A DNA stretch of 42,112 nucleotides, from contig JBNGIO010006415.1 of NCBI GenBank assembly GCA_049999805.1, positions 1 through 42,112 on the forward strand. The letters run 5' to 3'. The position numbers and the translations under genes are program-made. How positions within the stretch are numbered: position 1 is the first letter of the stretch; every line of letters starts with the position of its first letter. Positions 1 to 11,946 of the stretch are shown one piece after another. Source of the stretch: Folioceros fuciformis (lineage: Eukaryota; Anthocerotophyta; Anthocerotopsida; Anthocerotales). The notes below the pieces were generated by a model. It was not told the DNA's origin and searched no databases. It saw only the letters and a list, made by a program, of their open reading frames with translations.

Positions 1-255
1 CATTGCTCGAGAAAGAATCCAGCAGAATCGGCACCTCACGCAATAATGTTGAGGTAAGCCACGCCCTCTTCACTTCCAGAGGTCGAGGAAATAGGTGTGG
101 TAAAGGACGAGGAGGTTTCCCCAAGTGAAGAGGCCCACCTTCTCCAAGCTTCTCGGGCTTCCCAAGTCGACAATTTTCACAAAACAGATCATTTGACAGA
201 AGATCAGCCAAACGAGCATGTAACTGGTGCAAAAATCTTGGTCACTACAAAACTA
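1..255 (+). pseudogene. Copia-type gag remnant (RG-rich tract plus broken zinc knuckle)
   Basis: One frame from about position 79 reads an Arg/Gly-rich stretch (SRGRGNRCGKGRGGF), then a stop, then in the same frame a nucleocapsid-like CNWCKNLGH at about 217-243. The knuckle should follow C-x2-C-x4-H-x4-C, but a TAG stop sits where the last cysteine is expected. The same order, RG-rich tract then a CNWC knuckle, occurs in the better preserved Copia element at 25.5-25.7 kb, so this is probably a decayed relative. The left side runs off the window. No LTR, protease or integrase is seen next to it. Confidence 0.55.
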
Positions 256-1058
256 TCTAGAGCCACTAATTAAATAACTACTTAATGCCCTAGATCTAAA
301 TTATTGTTTAAGTAAAGGTACCCTATGAATATGAATAGTGAATAGTGCGCTAAACTAGATATATTTCATCACTCCCACTCAAATGTTGGGGTGAAAACTA
401 GCTTTAAAATAGCCTAAAAAAATACCTAGGCTCCTACTAAATAAAAACTTATTAGCCTAAGAAAATAACTAAACAATTAGGCTTATTTAAGGTAACCAAA
501 CATAAGAGTTTAATAACAAAAAAATAGCCTAAACTAAATGCTGAATTAGCAAGGGAAAATAGGCTTACTCAAAGTTAGATAAAAAAAAATAACCAAAAAA
601 TGGCTAAAAAAAAATGAAATGGATAATGGGGGGCAAGATAAGCCGAAAATGGGCTTATCCAAATATAACTGCCCATAAAACGCCCATTGGTGGGGTAAGG
701 GGGCAGGTACGGCCATTAGGCTGGCCGCGCTCCCTCATGGGTCATAGCCCGTCGCTGTCGGGTGCACGCGCATCTTGCACAAGCACCCAATAGCACCCCG
801 AAGATGGCACCGAGGACGTCTTCAACTCACACACTTTGAGTCTCATGGCGCGCACGCATCGCGGTGTGCCGTTAACACTCTACGCTCAGCACCCATGCGG
901 CGCACAAGCCCGCCATAAGTTATCACAACGCATGCCTCTTAGGAGACGTGTGCCCATGACTAGGGCTAGGCCACAATTTTAGCTAGCCCGTTGCAGATTT
1001 TGATGTTGGGCTCCACGATGTTCTTGAAAATCGCACTATTGGAAATCTTGGAAGCCCA
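256..1058. other. No gene recognised; A-rich tract then GC-rich tract
   Basis: Positions 260-650 are strongly A/T rich with short recurring pieces of the form agcctaa. Around 700-960 the composition shifts to GC rich. There is no long open frame on either strand and no RNA gene was recognised. It reads as decayed repeat sequence continuing from the gag remnant. Confidence 0.4.
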
Positions 1059-1830
1059 ATGTATTGTGTTGGTGATGAATCCAAAGATGTTGAAGGGCGG
1101 GGGAGCGAGTCAAAAGTAGCCATAGGAAACACTATCATCATCACTCTATCTCATGAGACCTTGAAAGCTACAATAGCCACACTTATGAACCCTAGAGAGG
1201 TGAGAACTAACAATGGATGGGTGGTTCGGCAACTGATTTCAACACAATTGGTTGGGTTGGCCAAATGGATCCTATGCTTTCTTGTAGAGTAAGAAGTTAG
1301 ACTATATGGCTAACCATTTTCTGGTCTTTCTCCATGAGGTGGTCAGTGGTACACAAGTGGACTGGAATCGAATTACTTTCGAGCATGCCCGTGAGGAGAG
1401 TCAATTTGTTGATGGCTTCTCCCTGTCCCTCCCTCATCACACCCTTCTTTATTCACCTTTTCGCTCACACCAAGTGCTTAACATAGTGGAAGTAGTTTAT
1501 TCACCTTTTCGCTCACACCGAGTGCTTAACATAGTGGTGCTTAACATAGTGGAAGTAGTTTATTCACCTTTCCGCTCACACCGAGTGCTTAACATAGTGG
1601 AAGTAGTTTATTCACCTTTTCGCTCACACCAAGTGCTTAACATAGTGGAAGTAAAGTATTCTCTTCATAGTTGGAAGGGAGTCAGAGAAGTCAAGGTTGA
1701 GGAGGAAGAGCCTAAAGATGTCTTGGGGAGGACTCCAACAGTTGGGAACTTGAGCCGACACGGGATTCCGAGGGCGAAATCGCGACGACCAGGAAGAGGA
1801 AAGGCCAGGCAACAGGGTAGAGCGTGGTGA
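1059..1830 (+). pseudogene. Decayed open frames of unknown origin
   Basis: Two short frames (1059-1292 and 1306-1830) lie 13 bases apart and may be pieces of one ancestral frame. The first ends VGLAKWILCFLVE, the second begins MANHFLVFLHEVVSGTQ. The second then runs into a 48-bp tandem repeat that supplies almost half of its residues, and ends in a Lys/Arg-rich stretch. No domain was recognised. The low-complexity content and the retroelement debris on both sides argue against a functional gene. Confidence 0.25.
1450..1656 (+). repeat. 48-bp minisatellite, four copies
   Basis: Units start at 1450, 1498, 1561 and 1609. Each reads like tattcaccttttcgctcaca followed by a shared tail ending gaagtagtt (the last copy varies at its end). 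The second unit is 63 bp because the 15-mer gtgcttaacatagtg is duplicated inside it. 48 and 63 are multiples of three, so the frame stays open and encodes a YSPFRSH(Q/R)VLNIVEVV repeat. Confidence 0.9.
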
Positions 1831-2396
1831 AGAGAGAGAAGACCATAGCAGGCGAATATGGGGTGGCAACCCCGACTTGGATCACCAGATCCAAGGCTGC
1901 CACGAACCCACGAGAAGAACATGGAAAAGCTAAAAGGCAGGCTGCCCCCTCCGCGATGCTGAAAAATGAAATGCCAGGGGTTAATGATTTAGTAGCTAGC
2001 GGATTCAGTAGGAAGCCTTGGTGAATTAGGTGAAGACGGACCATGCTACAATAGAGGAGCTTCAAAAAGAAATTTCCCGAGCCTAGGAGCTAGCAACAAC
2101 ATTGGAGAAATTCAAAAGGCTGGCCGAAGTATAAAAGGGAACGAGATGATGCAAGAGCCAAGGTTAGGAGTGAGGCAGGAAGACCGAAGAAGGGAAAGGG
2201 TTCACCTGCCGTGGTGGTCGAGAGCTATATGACATAGCTCTGCAATTGTTGTGGCTAGTGGAAGTGGGTGCTCTGCACCTGTGAGGAAGAGAACACACAA
2301 CCCATAGCCATCACACCCATGCTTGAGTGTGATGGCTACGGGCTGAATAGTCTCCCCACACACAGGTTCCACAGCACTAGACGCTGTCTGGATGTT

Positions 2397-2830
2397 CTAG
2401 TGTGAAGGGCAGAGTGTCATTCCTTGTGAGTGGAGCCTAGCTGCAAGGGTCTTGCTAATGATGATTGGTTGTGCCCCTGCGTCCAAGAGCACGAGCCTGG
2501 GGGCATAACCGTTCACACTAACATGCCCCTCCCTGTTGTCGACCAAGGGCATTGCCCACTTGCACTTTCATGCAATTAGTGGGCTGAATGCGTGGATGCT
2601 CTCCGGTATCCTGCGCGTGTTGGGACACGCAGGCGCGCACTTGCCCTCCAGATGGTTGGTGAACCTATCGATTGGAAGACAGTGCCTTGTTATGCCCACC
2701 CTTGAACTACCAGATGCTGCTGTCCATGTGAAGTTCTCCAAAGGTGCCGAGTGCGGGTGTGTAGACTCCGCATGTGCAAGCTCTCCCAGCTCTCTTGAGT
2801 ATGGTATAGTGTGGTCGCTTTAGCTATTGC
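2397..2830 (-). pseudogene. Ty3/gypsy-like retropepsin remnant
   Basis: On the minus strand a frame ending at the stop at 2397-2399 reads PRLVLLDAGAQPIIISKTLA at about 2440-2500. That resembles the active-site region of retroviral-type aspartic proteases in plant LTR elements, where LLD(S/T)GAQ is usual; here the middle residue is Ala. The upstream frame is interrupted by a TGA at about 2570 and contains RFTNHLEGKC, possibly the end of a zinc knuckle. No reverse transcriptase was found beside it. This is an inference from one motif. Confidence 0.45.
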
Positions 2831-3600
2831 CAAGCCCAGCACTTACTGTAGCTGAGTGTGGTCAACTCCCATTCTGGTTTCAATGCTCATTCGTACATGA
2901 TCGACAATAAGACTTTGGTGAGTCCCATCAATATTGAGTTGCTCCATGAAATTCTTAATGCCCCCCATCGAATCCTAAGACAACACACAGCAAACACACA
3001 GGCAACACATGGCCGAGTAGCTCAAACAGCTCCCGTCCTCCCCTCACAACGCACTGCTTTTTCCACCACCACAGTTAGTCAAAGTCCTTCAATTCCACAG
3101 ATGGCAGCAAACTTCTGACAGTCTTCACTCACCTCGTCCCTGCGCTTGGAGGCCTGGTGCACTGCAGAGCTCATCGTTTTCTGGTCGTCCCCCTGCGGCT
3201 GGAACTCCACATCCAGGCCGCATCGAGCTCCTTGGCCCTGAAACCCTCTGCCGCTGGAATTCCTCCCGACCGGCATTACGCCGCCGCCCGCTCTGCACCA
3301 ACGCCAGCCGACACCTGCTGCGGCCCGCATCGCATCTGTGATTGCCTTGGCCGCCATCGTAGGCCAGCGCTACCGGGACAGTCCGCGACAAGGAGACAAC
3401 TGGACGAAAGGGCAACGAGGGCCAACGGGGGAGTCGGATCTAAGAGGTTTGGGGCCCTTGCAAGCTCAATGCTGTTAACGAGTTTGTTTGATTTCAGGCA
3501 TAGAAAATTTCATCTGGGCCTGCTCATCGGCTTGACATTTACGATAAAAATTAAAACATAACATTACAAACGATATCTCCCCCGTTCAAGCGTTACGCTG
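2831..3600 (-). other. Probable continuation of the decayed element, unassigned
   Basis: A minus-strand frame at 3079-3357 (92 codons, ending EDCQKFAAICGIEGL) lies upstream, in that orientation, of the retropepsin remnant and could be part of its gag. No domain can be named. The 3120-3450 part is GC rich and gives overlapping frames on both strands, so an open frame alone means little. Confidence 0.25.
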
Positions 3601-3668
3601 CGCCACCTATAACGCGGCCCAGCGATATACGGATGCGCCTGCCAAGATAGATTCTGGTGGCGCCTAAA

Positions 3669-3690
3669 CTAGGGTTTAGGGGTTTAGGGT
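3669..3690 (+). repeat. Short telomere-like (TTTAGGG) array
   Basis: The sequence carries about three degenerate TTTAGGG units (tagggtttaggggtttaggg). This is the plant-type telomere repeat. A single short array inside the chromosome may be an interstitial telomere relic or a telo-box promoter element. No gene start was identified beside it. Confidence 0.6.
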
Positions 3691-6182
3691 GTTTTCCGGA
3701 ACAAGCTAACTCCGACATCACGCTCTTCACACCGATCCAGGTCGCTGCTCGATCCCTGCTGAAGGCCACGACCATGGACTGTACTCCACTCAGGGTTCAA
3801 TCAGCCCCAAGCCACTGTACATGCATAATTGATAACCATTTTCCCATCGATACCAAAGTTCTGCATCCTCCAACGAGTTGCGGGTCAGTCCATTTACTGC
3901 ACTCGTCTCATTGGCTCAGGTCGTAAGAACATCATTCTCCTTCCTTCCTACTCAGAGTCTTACCTCGAACTTGTCTCAGTCCGACACAAGTTCGTCGGGA
4001 TTGGGGGCAAAAGCGCCATTGACGTATAGAAACTTCACACGCGAGCAGTAAGCAGTTACGTTCCAGGTTCAAGGGTGCAAAAATGGTCCGCGCCAGGACT
4101 TCACACATCTCACTTACCACAGTCTCTCGATGTAGCTGCTTCCGGAGGAAGTCTATGCATAAGCATAAACCTTGGCAAACTTCTCGGAGGCTCCAATCTA
4201 GCCCAACGATTCAAAAAACAGCTTTCAGTGTTCCTCGCACACGGGCAAAAATCCTCAATCCTCATCCCAAATTATCATGGATGCAGACCTTGAACTTGGA
4301 CTGCTTAAGGTTAAGGATGGGAGCATCTCCAGTCGCGCGAAATAGCACCACCACTGCACTGCATAAGACGACTGGTGTTGAGGATAAAATCACAACCTCC
4401 AACCCGTGCTACACCAAAAAGCAATGAAACATGGACACCTTCGAGAGGAGCCGACGGCTGAGGTGAGGATTCCATCACCCTCTGGATATTGCAGCAGAAG
4501 TAATGCGCGGGTAAAGCAGGGCTTTGCACTTTCGGAGTTTCAATCCTGTTGTATTCTGAGATCTGAATCAAATAGCCAGTCCAAGTAGGAAGGAGTACTT
4601 GAGCAGCACGCGCGACGAGAGAAAGCTTCTTGCGCACGGGAGACCCGTGTCCGCAATGTCACTCTCTCACTCGGTCACCTTCAGCTCTTGGCACTCACAG
4701 CGCTTTGTCTGTGCTTAACATGCAGAACTGCGCCCTGGCTCCTGCCTGTGTTGGCCTCCTCCACTACTTCACAGCCTGGTCTGCTCCTCATTTCCTGCAT
4801 GACAATTCCTCATGTAAGCACTGACGAGTTGTGGCCATGCGACTGCGTGGTCCTCACCATAGGTCCTGGTGCTGTGGTGCAGCGTTGGGCGGTGCCGTCC
4901 ATTTATTTGCCAAGGCTTCCTCCTCAAAAGAACCCATCCACCCCCTCCGTGCCCACGACATACTACACTCTGCTTTCTACTTGTAGCCATCCCCTGCCAA
5001 AGACAAACGGCTTTCCCGTCAAATCTGTTTCCCTGGCTGGCTACGCAACCGGATCGACTCAGAAACCCAGCAAATCTTGCATCCCACCCACGTGTTGATC
5101 CCAGCCGCTTGGCTGAGACAGAACAGCGTCCCCCCTCTGATATCACACCTGCCCACGGGAGGCCTGGTGCTTTCGCAAAGTGCCACAACAGGACCCGGCG
5201 AGAGCGAAATTTTTAAAAGGGAATGCATTGAACACCAAACCTTCTCATTCTCAGGAGCAAGGTTGACCTCTCTGCAATGACACCTGTCTTGTGCTATACC
5301 GTTGTCCAGCGCCGCGTTCTCTCCTATCAACACTGGGCCTTCACATACATGTGGGTCTACACAATCTGGCGTAGCGCACTGGAAGAAGGTCTTGCCACTC
5401 GGGGTGTCACACAAGCCAAGCTCCATCAACCAACCTGCGTTTCATGTCTCAGTTACATATCGATCCACCTTGCCGGATGCTTCGTGAAATCTGGCCCGCC
5501 ATCATCTACACCCCTAGAAAACTCCCCTGACACCTGCAAAACCGGCACCATCAGGTTCAGGGACACAAGCCTCCGAATCCGTGGGATCACATGGAAGCGT
5601 TTTCTACCACTTTGCACCATCGTAATGGTCATTCGTGGTCTGGACTGATGCGCGTGATTTTCGGGCCAAGAGGACGCACTCCCACTGCTGTACGTGCACT
5701 GCCACGACGTACACAATTATCTGATCCAGCCTCTGGTGAAACATGATCCCAGGTGGGCCAGAGAATTCAATCCTTTTCCACACACAACTACTGCACACAC
5801 CTACGCCCGCAGAGGACCTTTTCAAAGTAGGTGGGAAGAATGTTGTTACAAGCTAGCTACTCTACAAACAGTTGGGAACAAAAAGCTTCACACCTTCACA
5901 GAGGGGAAGCACGGAACTGTAAGAACCGTGCACATCTAAGAAGGATATATCTAGATACAAATGGGAGAGCAAGACTGGCTCAGGATCTGCTGAACCAGTT
6001 CACCGTACTGTGGTTCCAGCATCAACTGGAGCAACTGAGGACGTGGACAATCGCTCCATCAACCCTTCTGGTTGCTTCAGCCCTGAAAAATGTTACAAGG
6101 TCACCACTATCACTTCTGAACACATCTGCAACAGGCGAGGAACGACGAAGATACACCAAAAGCCAATGTCACACCATGACAA
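3691..6182. other. No gene recognised; 3' flank of the CLC gene
   Basis: This 2.5-kb stretch lies just beyond the CLC stop codon. It has many overlapping open frames of 60-139 codons on both strands, none with a recognised domain, credible exon chain or biased composition. The longest are minus 4769-5188, minus 5019-5429 and plus 5831-6289. The part next to 6182 should include the CLC 3' UTR. Confidence 0.4.
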
Positions 6183-9100
6183 TTACCGGCAAGCTCGCTC
6201 GATGGAATCTCTGTCAAGGAGTCCGATCACGAATCGGTCAGTCCCTTCAGACCTTGCCACAACAGGAACCTGCCTTATCCCTCGGCTGATCATCTTCATT
6301 TCAGCTGCTCGAAGACTCATATCATCATAGGCAGTCACTGATGTACCAGTGGACCAATTCTTGCACACCTTCGAAACAGGTCTCTCTTCCGTTTGCTACA
6401 CAAGTAAACATGTCAGCGTTTAGCATTTGACTAAGGGAGCTACTCATCACATGTGAAGAGCTCAAAGCAGTGTTTGGTCATTTGCCCTGGTGCTGCTCAC
6501 TTTCCGTGCTTCTTGCTGAACATCTCCTAGAGTCAAAATCCCTTCAAGGAGTCCATTCTTGCCTATTATCAACACACACCACTCTCTTTGATCTATCATC
6601 ACCGACACCGCTGCTTTGACGGAGGATTCAGGCGAGACAACAGCATACTCTCTCCTCATGGCTGCAGAAACCGGGATCTGTCCTCGAAGTTGCTCATCAT
6701 TGACTTCCAGGTTCAAGGGAAGTGAAGCATCTAACGTCCAAATCATTTCTTCACCAGAAACGGCCTCGTCCCTTGCAGTACCATTGACCCGGCCCCTGCT
6801 TGGCAACAACCTTCCTGATGCAGTTCTCTTACTTGAACCCTGAGTGCTTTTCGGGGAGGTTGCTGTAGATGCGACCCAACAGGAGAGCCCCACTGCCGCC
6901 ATGAGTGGTATTATAATGCGATAGTCACGGGTCAGTTCGAAGAGGAGCAAGACAGATGTAAAAGGCACTTGACATACACCTGCAAGAGTGGCTGCCATGC
7001 CAACCTGTTCGAGATTCAACATCTACTGCATTAGTATTTGCAATACCCTTCATTGCAAAACACCAAGAGCATGACAGGAAGACTGTCCTACCAGAGCATA
7101 TGCTTGAGGGGCTGCAACCGTGACGAAACTGATATGGTACATCGACTCTGCCTGTGCTACGACATAATTCACCAGGGTTCCATATGCGGATCCTAGAGCA
7201 GCACCGATGAACAACGAAGGAGCATAGACTCCACCAACCAATCCTGATCCCCTGCACAATGATGTAGCGACCACCTTTGCCCCAACCAGCTGAAGCATCA
7301 AACCTGCTGATGGACCCTCAGCCCATGGCATTCTTGATCTGAGGAGAACTTCCACATTCTCAAATCCCCAGTACAGTATCTCAGGATAGGCCAGTGCAAT
7401 CAATCCCACTGACAGTCCTCCCAGGGAGGGGAATATTACAGCAGGTACACCACGTGCCTTCAGACCATCAAAAGCAGAAGTCGCGTAAGCTGAGCCCGAA
7501 AGGAGACAAACGGAAACGAATCCACAAAGGATACCAAGCAGAAGATACAGTGGGAGCTCTGCAAAAGAGGGAGATGATTTGTCATGAGCCCTCCGCATAC
7601 AAGTTTGTCGGGCTAGAATTGTGCACTAAGTCATATGCAAATTACTACCAGCGTGAAGTATGGTACTTACCCGCAGCAGAGCGAAATTCATAGGCAGGAG
7701 TCCTGAACGCAGGATCGGATCCCAAACCCGCTTGGGATACAACAGAGGCGAGCACGGAACCAAGAATAATTGTGGCCGTGGTTAACGAGGATGAGTTCTG
7801 TCCAGATAGTGGACGAAGAACCGACTCCAGAGCAAAAAAGCAGCCGGCGACGGCAGCATTGAAACCTGAAGACCAATACCCATTGGTACACACAATAGGA
7901 CGCGGTGGACAGCAGAACTCGAACTTCCACACCTACAACCAACGTGCCGCTACACAACGTCGGGCAGTGCCCTACACACAGAGAGCTCACCTCACCTGAA
8001 GCAATGCCAGCTGCAGACCCAGCTGCTTTAAACGATAATTTTCGTTCGCTGCCACTCTTCAGCAGGTCTCCGATCCCTGATGCAATGGATGCACCAATTT
8101 CCACACTAGGACCCTCAGGACCAAGAGAATTTCCCGTCCCGAGCGTGACAGCTGCAGCAACGGCTTTCACTACAGGCCTGAAGAAAGCCTTCACCCATGA
8201 GATAAATGAGACATTTCCCTCGTCATTAGTCTCTTCCCCAGCAGAAACTTCCAACTTTTTCCTTATCGTATTTAAAACGCCGACAGCTAGACCACCACCA
8301 ACGGGAATGAGGATGATATGCTGCCATTTATGTTCAATAGGTTGGGCTCTAAGCCACGACGGTCCGTAAACTCCCTCCCACATTAGCTCATGTATGCCGT
8401 GCTCCTGCATTGACGAAGAGAGACTTGCTGAAAACAGTGTCGTGTCTTGAACTCACAGTTAGAGATCTCAAAGCGAAACCCCGCAACGAGGCCAGCTGGC
8501 AGAGAGCAAGCAATAGAAAAGCAAGGGCTGAGAAATCCACCTCACCCCAACATTGAACAGAACAACGCCAGCTCCAGTAAGGACGCCAATCATGCAGGCA
8601 ATGAGGAGGATGAAGCCTTCAGGAGGCAGGGATTCAGAAGAAGAATCTACTATCTCAGCCTTCGGGTCCACAGCAACTGATTCGTTCGCTTGACCCGCAC
8701 CTTGCCCACCATCTTCTCCCTGTTGAAGCTCATTATCAGGGTCATCCAGCAACAAAACTTGTGGTTTTTCTCCCGCCCTCAGAATCCTTATATCGCCAAA
8801 GTTCGACCTCACAAAAAGCGTTGTCGACTTCAAATTTCTACTGTTCCTCCAAACTGAAGGCGTCACAACCCAACTCTGTTTAACTGGCAGACGAAATCCT
8901 TTGGGCAAGAGGCGAGAGCAGTCCATGACAAGAAGCCCCTTCCTCCGCCCGACTGGTCGAGGTCCATTCCAATGGGACATCAACCGTGAGCCAGTCACGG
9001 ACAGGGCTCTGGACATCACATCCTGCGCCGAATTCGTCATGCCCTCCAAGCATCTGAAGCCACAACCTTTTCCCGCAACATAACCCAAGCCTACAGCATT

Positions 9101-9857
9101 CAGCCCTCCAGGGTGCTGACCACTCAGCACAGCACCGTCCGCCCTCAGCACAGTTATGAAGCCAGAAACCCAAGCTTCATTCCCTCCTTTCCGCAAGTAC
9201 TTCACATCATTCCAGGAACTCCTGCCCGGCTCAATGGCGTAACGTGCCCTGACAGCAGAAGCGGGGAAGACGCTGCTACAGGAGGTCATCTCGCGCGACG
9301 CTTCTCGCCGTCTAAACGAACCTCCCGTTCTCCAGCGCGTCAGGTCACTCCAACTCCTCACCAACCATCGATCCTCCAGCAGTGGCAAACACGCAATCTG
9401 CAATTAGAGCAAGCATTTTACACCCGCCTCAAACGGATGCCATCCCCGCCTACGACACTGGTGGGCGGTCGTAGGCAGCACCAACCACGTAGTCGACGGC
9501 CTTCTCCAGGAGGCCTGCACATACTTGCGTCACCACAGACATTCGGTGAGCTTCCACAAGTCCATCACTTCCTAGCGATCCCCTCCTCTGACAACTCCGA
9601 CACCCAGTGCCGGCAGTGACCCAATTCTCACAGACAGACTGCCTCCAAATCCATCCCACGAAGGGGCATAAAAACGAGACAGAGCAGTTGCACGAGTGGC
9701 AGACAGCCTCACCATGAAGCCCATCATGTCGAAGTGAGCATTCCATCCACACAATGAGTCCAGTAAGAGGCCCAGGTCCCGGTCCCGGGCCCGGGCCCGA
9801 GCCCGGCTCTGAGCCATGGGCCCCCGAAACGTTTCTCACCCTCAAATTTTCCACCAT
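6183..9857 (-). CDS. CLC-e: CLC-e-like chloride channel/transporter with two CBS domains
   Basis: Seven exons fit in frame: 9857-9525, 9397-8546, 8404-7996, 7865-7671, 7558-7092, 7004-6501, 6395-6183, with GT-AG introns of 87-141 bp, giving about 990 residues. Membrane-domain hallmarks are GTGNSLGPEGPSVEIG (GxEGP gating Glu near residue 492), ELPLYLLLGILCGFVS, YWGFENVEVLL, GLVGGVYAPSLFIGAALG and GMAATLAGVCQVPFTSVLLL. A cytosolic tail carries CBS1 (VSAAMRREYAVVSPESSVK) and CBS2 (TSVTAYDDMSLRAAEMKMIS), ending DRDSIERACR. The GSGIP motif of classical CLCs is absent; from memory this is normal in the CLC-e/f branch. Arabidopsis CLC-e is a thylakoid anion channel/transporter. The N-terminal region of about 395 residues is long. 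The ATG at 9857 follows an in-frame stop; the ATG at 9289 begins a Ser/Ala/Arg-rich stretch that could be a chloroplast transit peptide and would give about 843 residues. Family certain, start uncertain. Confidence 0.9.
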
Positions 9858-10702
9858 CACAGTGGTTGACGGGTGGACCTCTCTTTACCAGCGCTGGCTA
9901 TGTGTCTTCCTGCAAAACTGGGCCTCACAGTCCAATGAGAGATCAGCTGACCCCCCGCTTTCCAACAGCCGAACACAGTACCAGGACCCGGCAGTCTCGT
10001 GTCGTATGTGGTGGAGCAACGGTAGTCCATTCGCTGCTCTTACCACCTGGCTTTGGATGACGTATTGGCAGCGTGTCCCTCCCTGGGACAGACGATCCGT
10101 TGGAAGGGGCTGCCGTCGTATCCACAAATGCGGGCGCACAAAGGTAGAAATTTCTCTCCAATTTGTTGACGCGAAAACTCTGATTTGTTTCTCAGCGTCC
10201 GTCCACGCTTCACTTGAAAAGGATAAGATGTATCGATAATCTCACCATTGCCAAACAAAGTAATAATCTATCAAAGAATTAATTAGCCCGCGAGTCTCGT
10301 GAGTGCTATTACAAAAACTAGCTGCAGCCTTGGCCAAAAATACCATGCCTTGAGATAGAGGAATGCCATTCTCCCAAGCTGGTTGTCTTTGTGTAAATTG
10401 CATGCACCAGCATCCTATGCAGAGCAAGACATGCAATCATGTTATCAAAAAAACCTTGAAGGCCATAAGTGAGGATAGTTGAGGGAGACCTTCCCTAATC
10501 TAAGATTGAACTTGTTTGCCTATTGTTGATAACTAGTGCTTGCAAACCAAACATTAGGGCTGTTGGTGTTATATCAATTAATTGACCTCTCTATCTTGCA
10601 AGGAAATTGCTGTGGAGTTTTTTAAAATAATACAAAAACAAGAGCAACTCCTTCTTTCTGGACTTGGAGAAACTCTTGCTGACACTCAATAACATTGAAA
10701 TC
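9858..10702. other. CLC upstream region; no gene recognised
   Basis: The first 350 bases are GC-balanced and should hold the CLC promoter and 5' UTR; no clear TATA box was picked out. From about 10240 the composition becomes AT rich and stays so to about 12030, as if a foreign segment begins there. Open frames in 9858-10260 lack recognisable domains. Confidence 0.35.
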
Positions 10703-11879
10703 CTATTCCCTACTTATCCATTTTATAATCTTACGAAATTGTGAACTTATTTTCTTCTTTTTACAAAATGGCAAAGATGATGCAAAAGTAGCCAACTTAT
10801 CTGCAATATTAGAACCACTAGTAGAGTCATTACTAGAGGAGTCACTTAAAGAATGATGCATCACAAAGAGATCATTAGGATTTTGTGGCTCCATGTTTTG
10901 TGTTCGTGGTGATTCAAAAGAAGTTACGTGAGGGGGAACCAATTTTGGCTTCAAAACATCAAGCTCAAAGTGTTGAAAGAGATAGAGTTGTGGACTCCAC
11001 AACATGAAGATCATGCAATAGAGGAGATAAAACATATTCGCTTCACATTATCCGGATCACTTGTGGGGTTATCATTGATTGCTAGGGTACTCAAAAACTT
11101 CTCCATCACCATCAAATCATTCAATGAGCTTGTCTCATACAAGTCCTGTTGATGCAATGAAGAAGTTCCTTGCGACGAAGAAGTTCCTTGCGACGATTGC
11201 ACTTCGTATTCTTCTGTTTTGTCTCCCCAAAATTCTTGTGCTACCTTGGGAAATATTTTCAAGATGAACATCGTAAGTGCATTGTACGTTGCTGGCTCTC
11301 TATGTTTTGCTCGAAGTAATGTCGCCCTCTTATCAGTTGACATATACATGTTCATCAAACCAATCAAAAGTGAAGTACCAACATCTTCAAGGTTGTCAAA
11401 TGCTTCTTGGATTACTTCGTTCATAGCTCTTTTTGCATGATTTGTGTACGCAAATTGAGAAAAGACCATATAACCTTTAAAAGAAAGGTCACATTCTTCT
11501 GCACTAAAAGCATTCAAAGGACTGAATATCTCCATGAGTCTCTCCATAAAGGTTTCGTACATGTTCCACTGTTTGATCAAATGTTGCAATGCTTTTCTTG
11601 CCCACGCAACTTCTGAATCAACCATCATAAATGGGTCTCGAGAGATATAATCAAGTCCATGAGTCAAAGCTTAATAATCCGGTGGGCAGCCATATTGATG
11701 GTAATGAACTCACCATGGCGTAGATCCACTGATCCATGACAATTATCAAATGAAAATTGGAGGACTTTGAGTACACCTGTATTAATAAGTTCCCTGTCTT
11801 TTGTTATACGTTTCGAACTTGAGGTCCAAGGTTGAACCTCATACTTTATAGTAGGCTGATTATCTTTAGAATTTGTCAT
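10703..11879 (-). pseudogene. AT-rich gene of unknown family with frame breaks
   Basis: Three consecutive minus-strand frames look like one protein: 11879-11664 (starts MTNSKDNQPTIKYEVQPW), 11667-11011, and 11035-10703 (ends KIIKWISRE). A one-base shift near 11665 separates IIKL-stop from ALTHGLDYISRDPFMMVD, and a second shift or an unrecognised intron lies near 11020. The middle part is helical-looking (about 160 residues, containing FSAEECDLSFKGYMVF and NEVIQEAFDNLEDVG), followed by a Ser/Gln-rich linker made by an 18-bp duplication, then an acidic/Ser-rich tail with a KKKK patch. No family was recognised. The AT-rich composition contrasts with both neighbours and suggests inserted sequence. 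It could be a transposon-derived gene, a recent pseudogene, or a gene with introns read wrongly here. Confidence 0.5.
11159..11198. repeat. 18-bp tandem duplication inside the unknown gene
   Basis: The 18-mer gaagttccttgcgacgaa occurs in two adjacent copies. On the minus strand it encodes the repeated SSQGTS in the linker of the unknown protein, keeping the frame. Confidence 0.8.
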
Positions 11880-11946
11880 GTCTTTTATAATTTGATGACC
11901 GCATTTAGTGTATGAAGTTGCTTACACATATATAGACATCTAGTTT

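Noticed and set aside
4311-4637. A 108-codon minus-strand frame in the 3.6-6.2 kb region
   Set aside because: No domain, no partner exons with matching phase, and several equally long overlapping frames on both strands.
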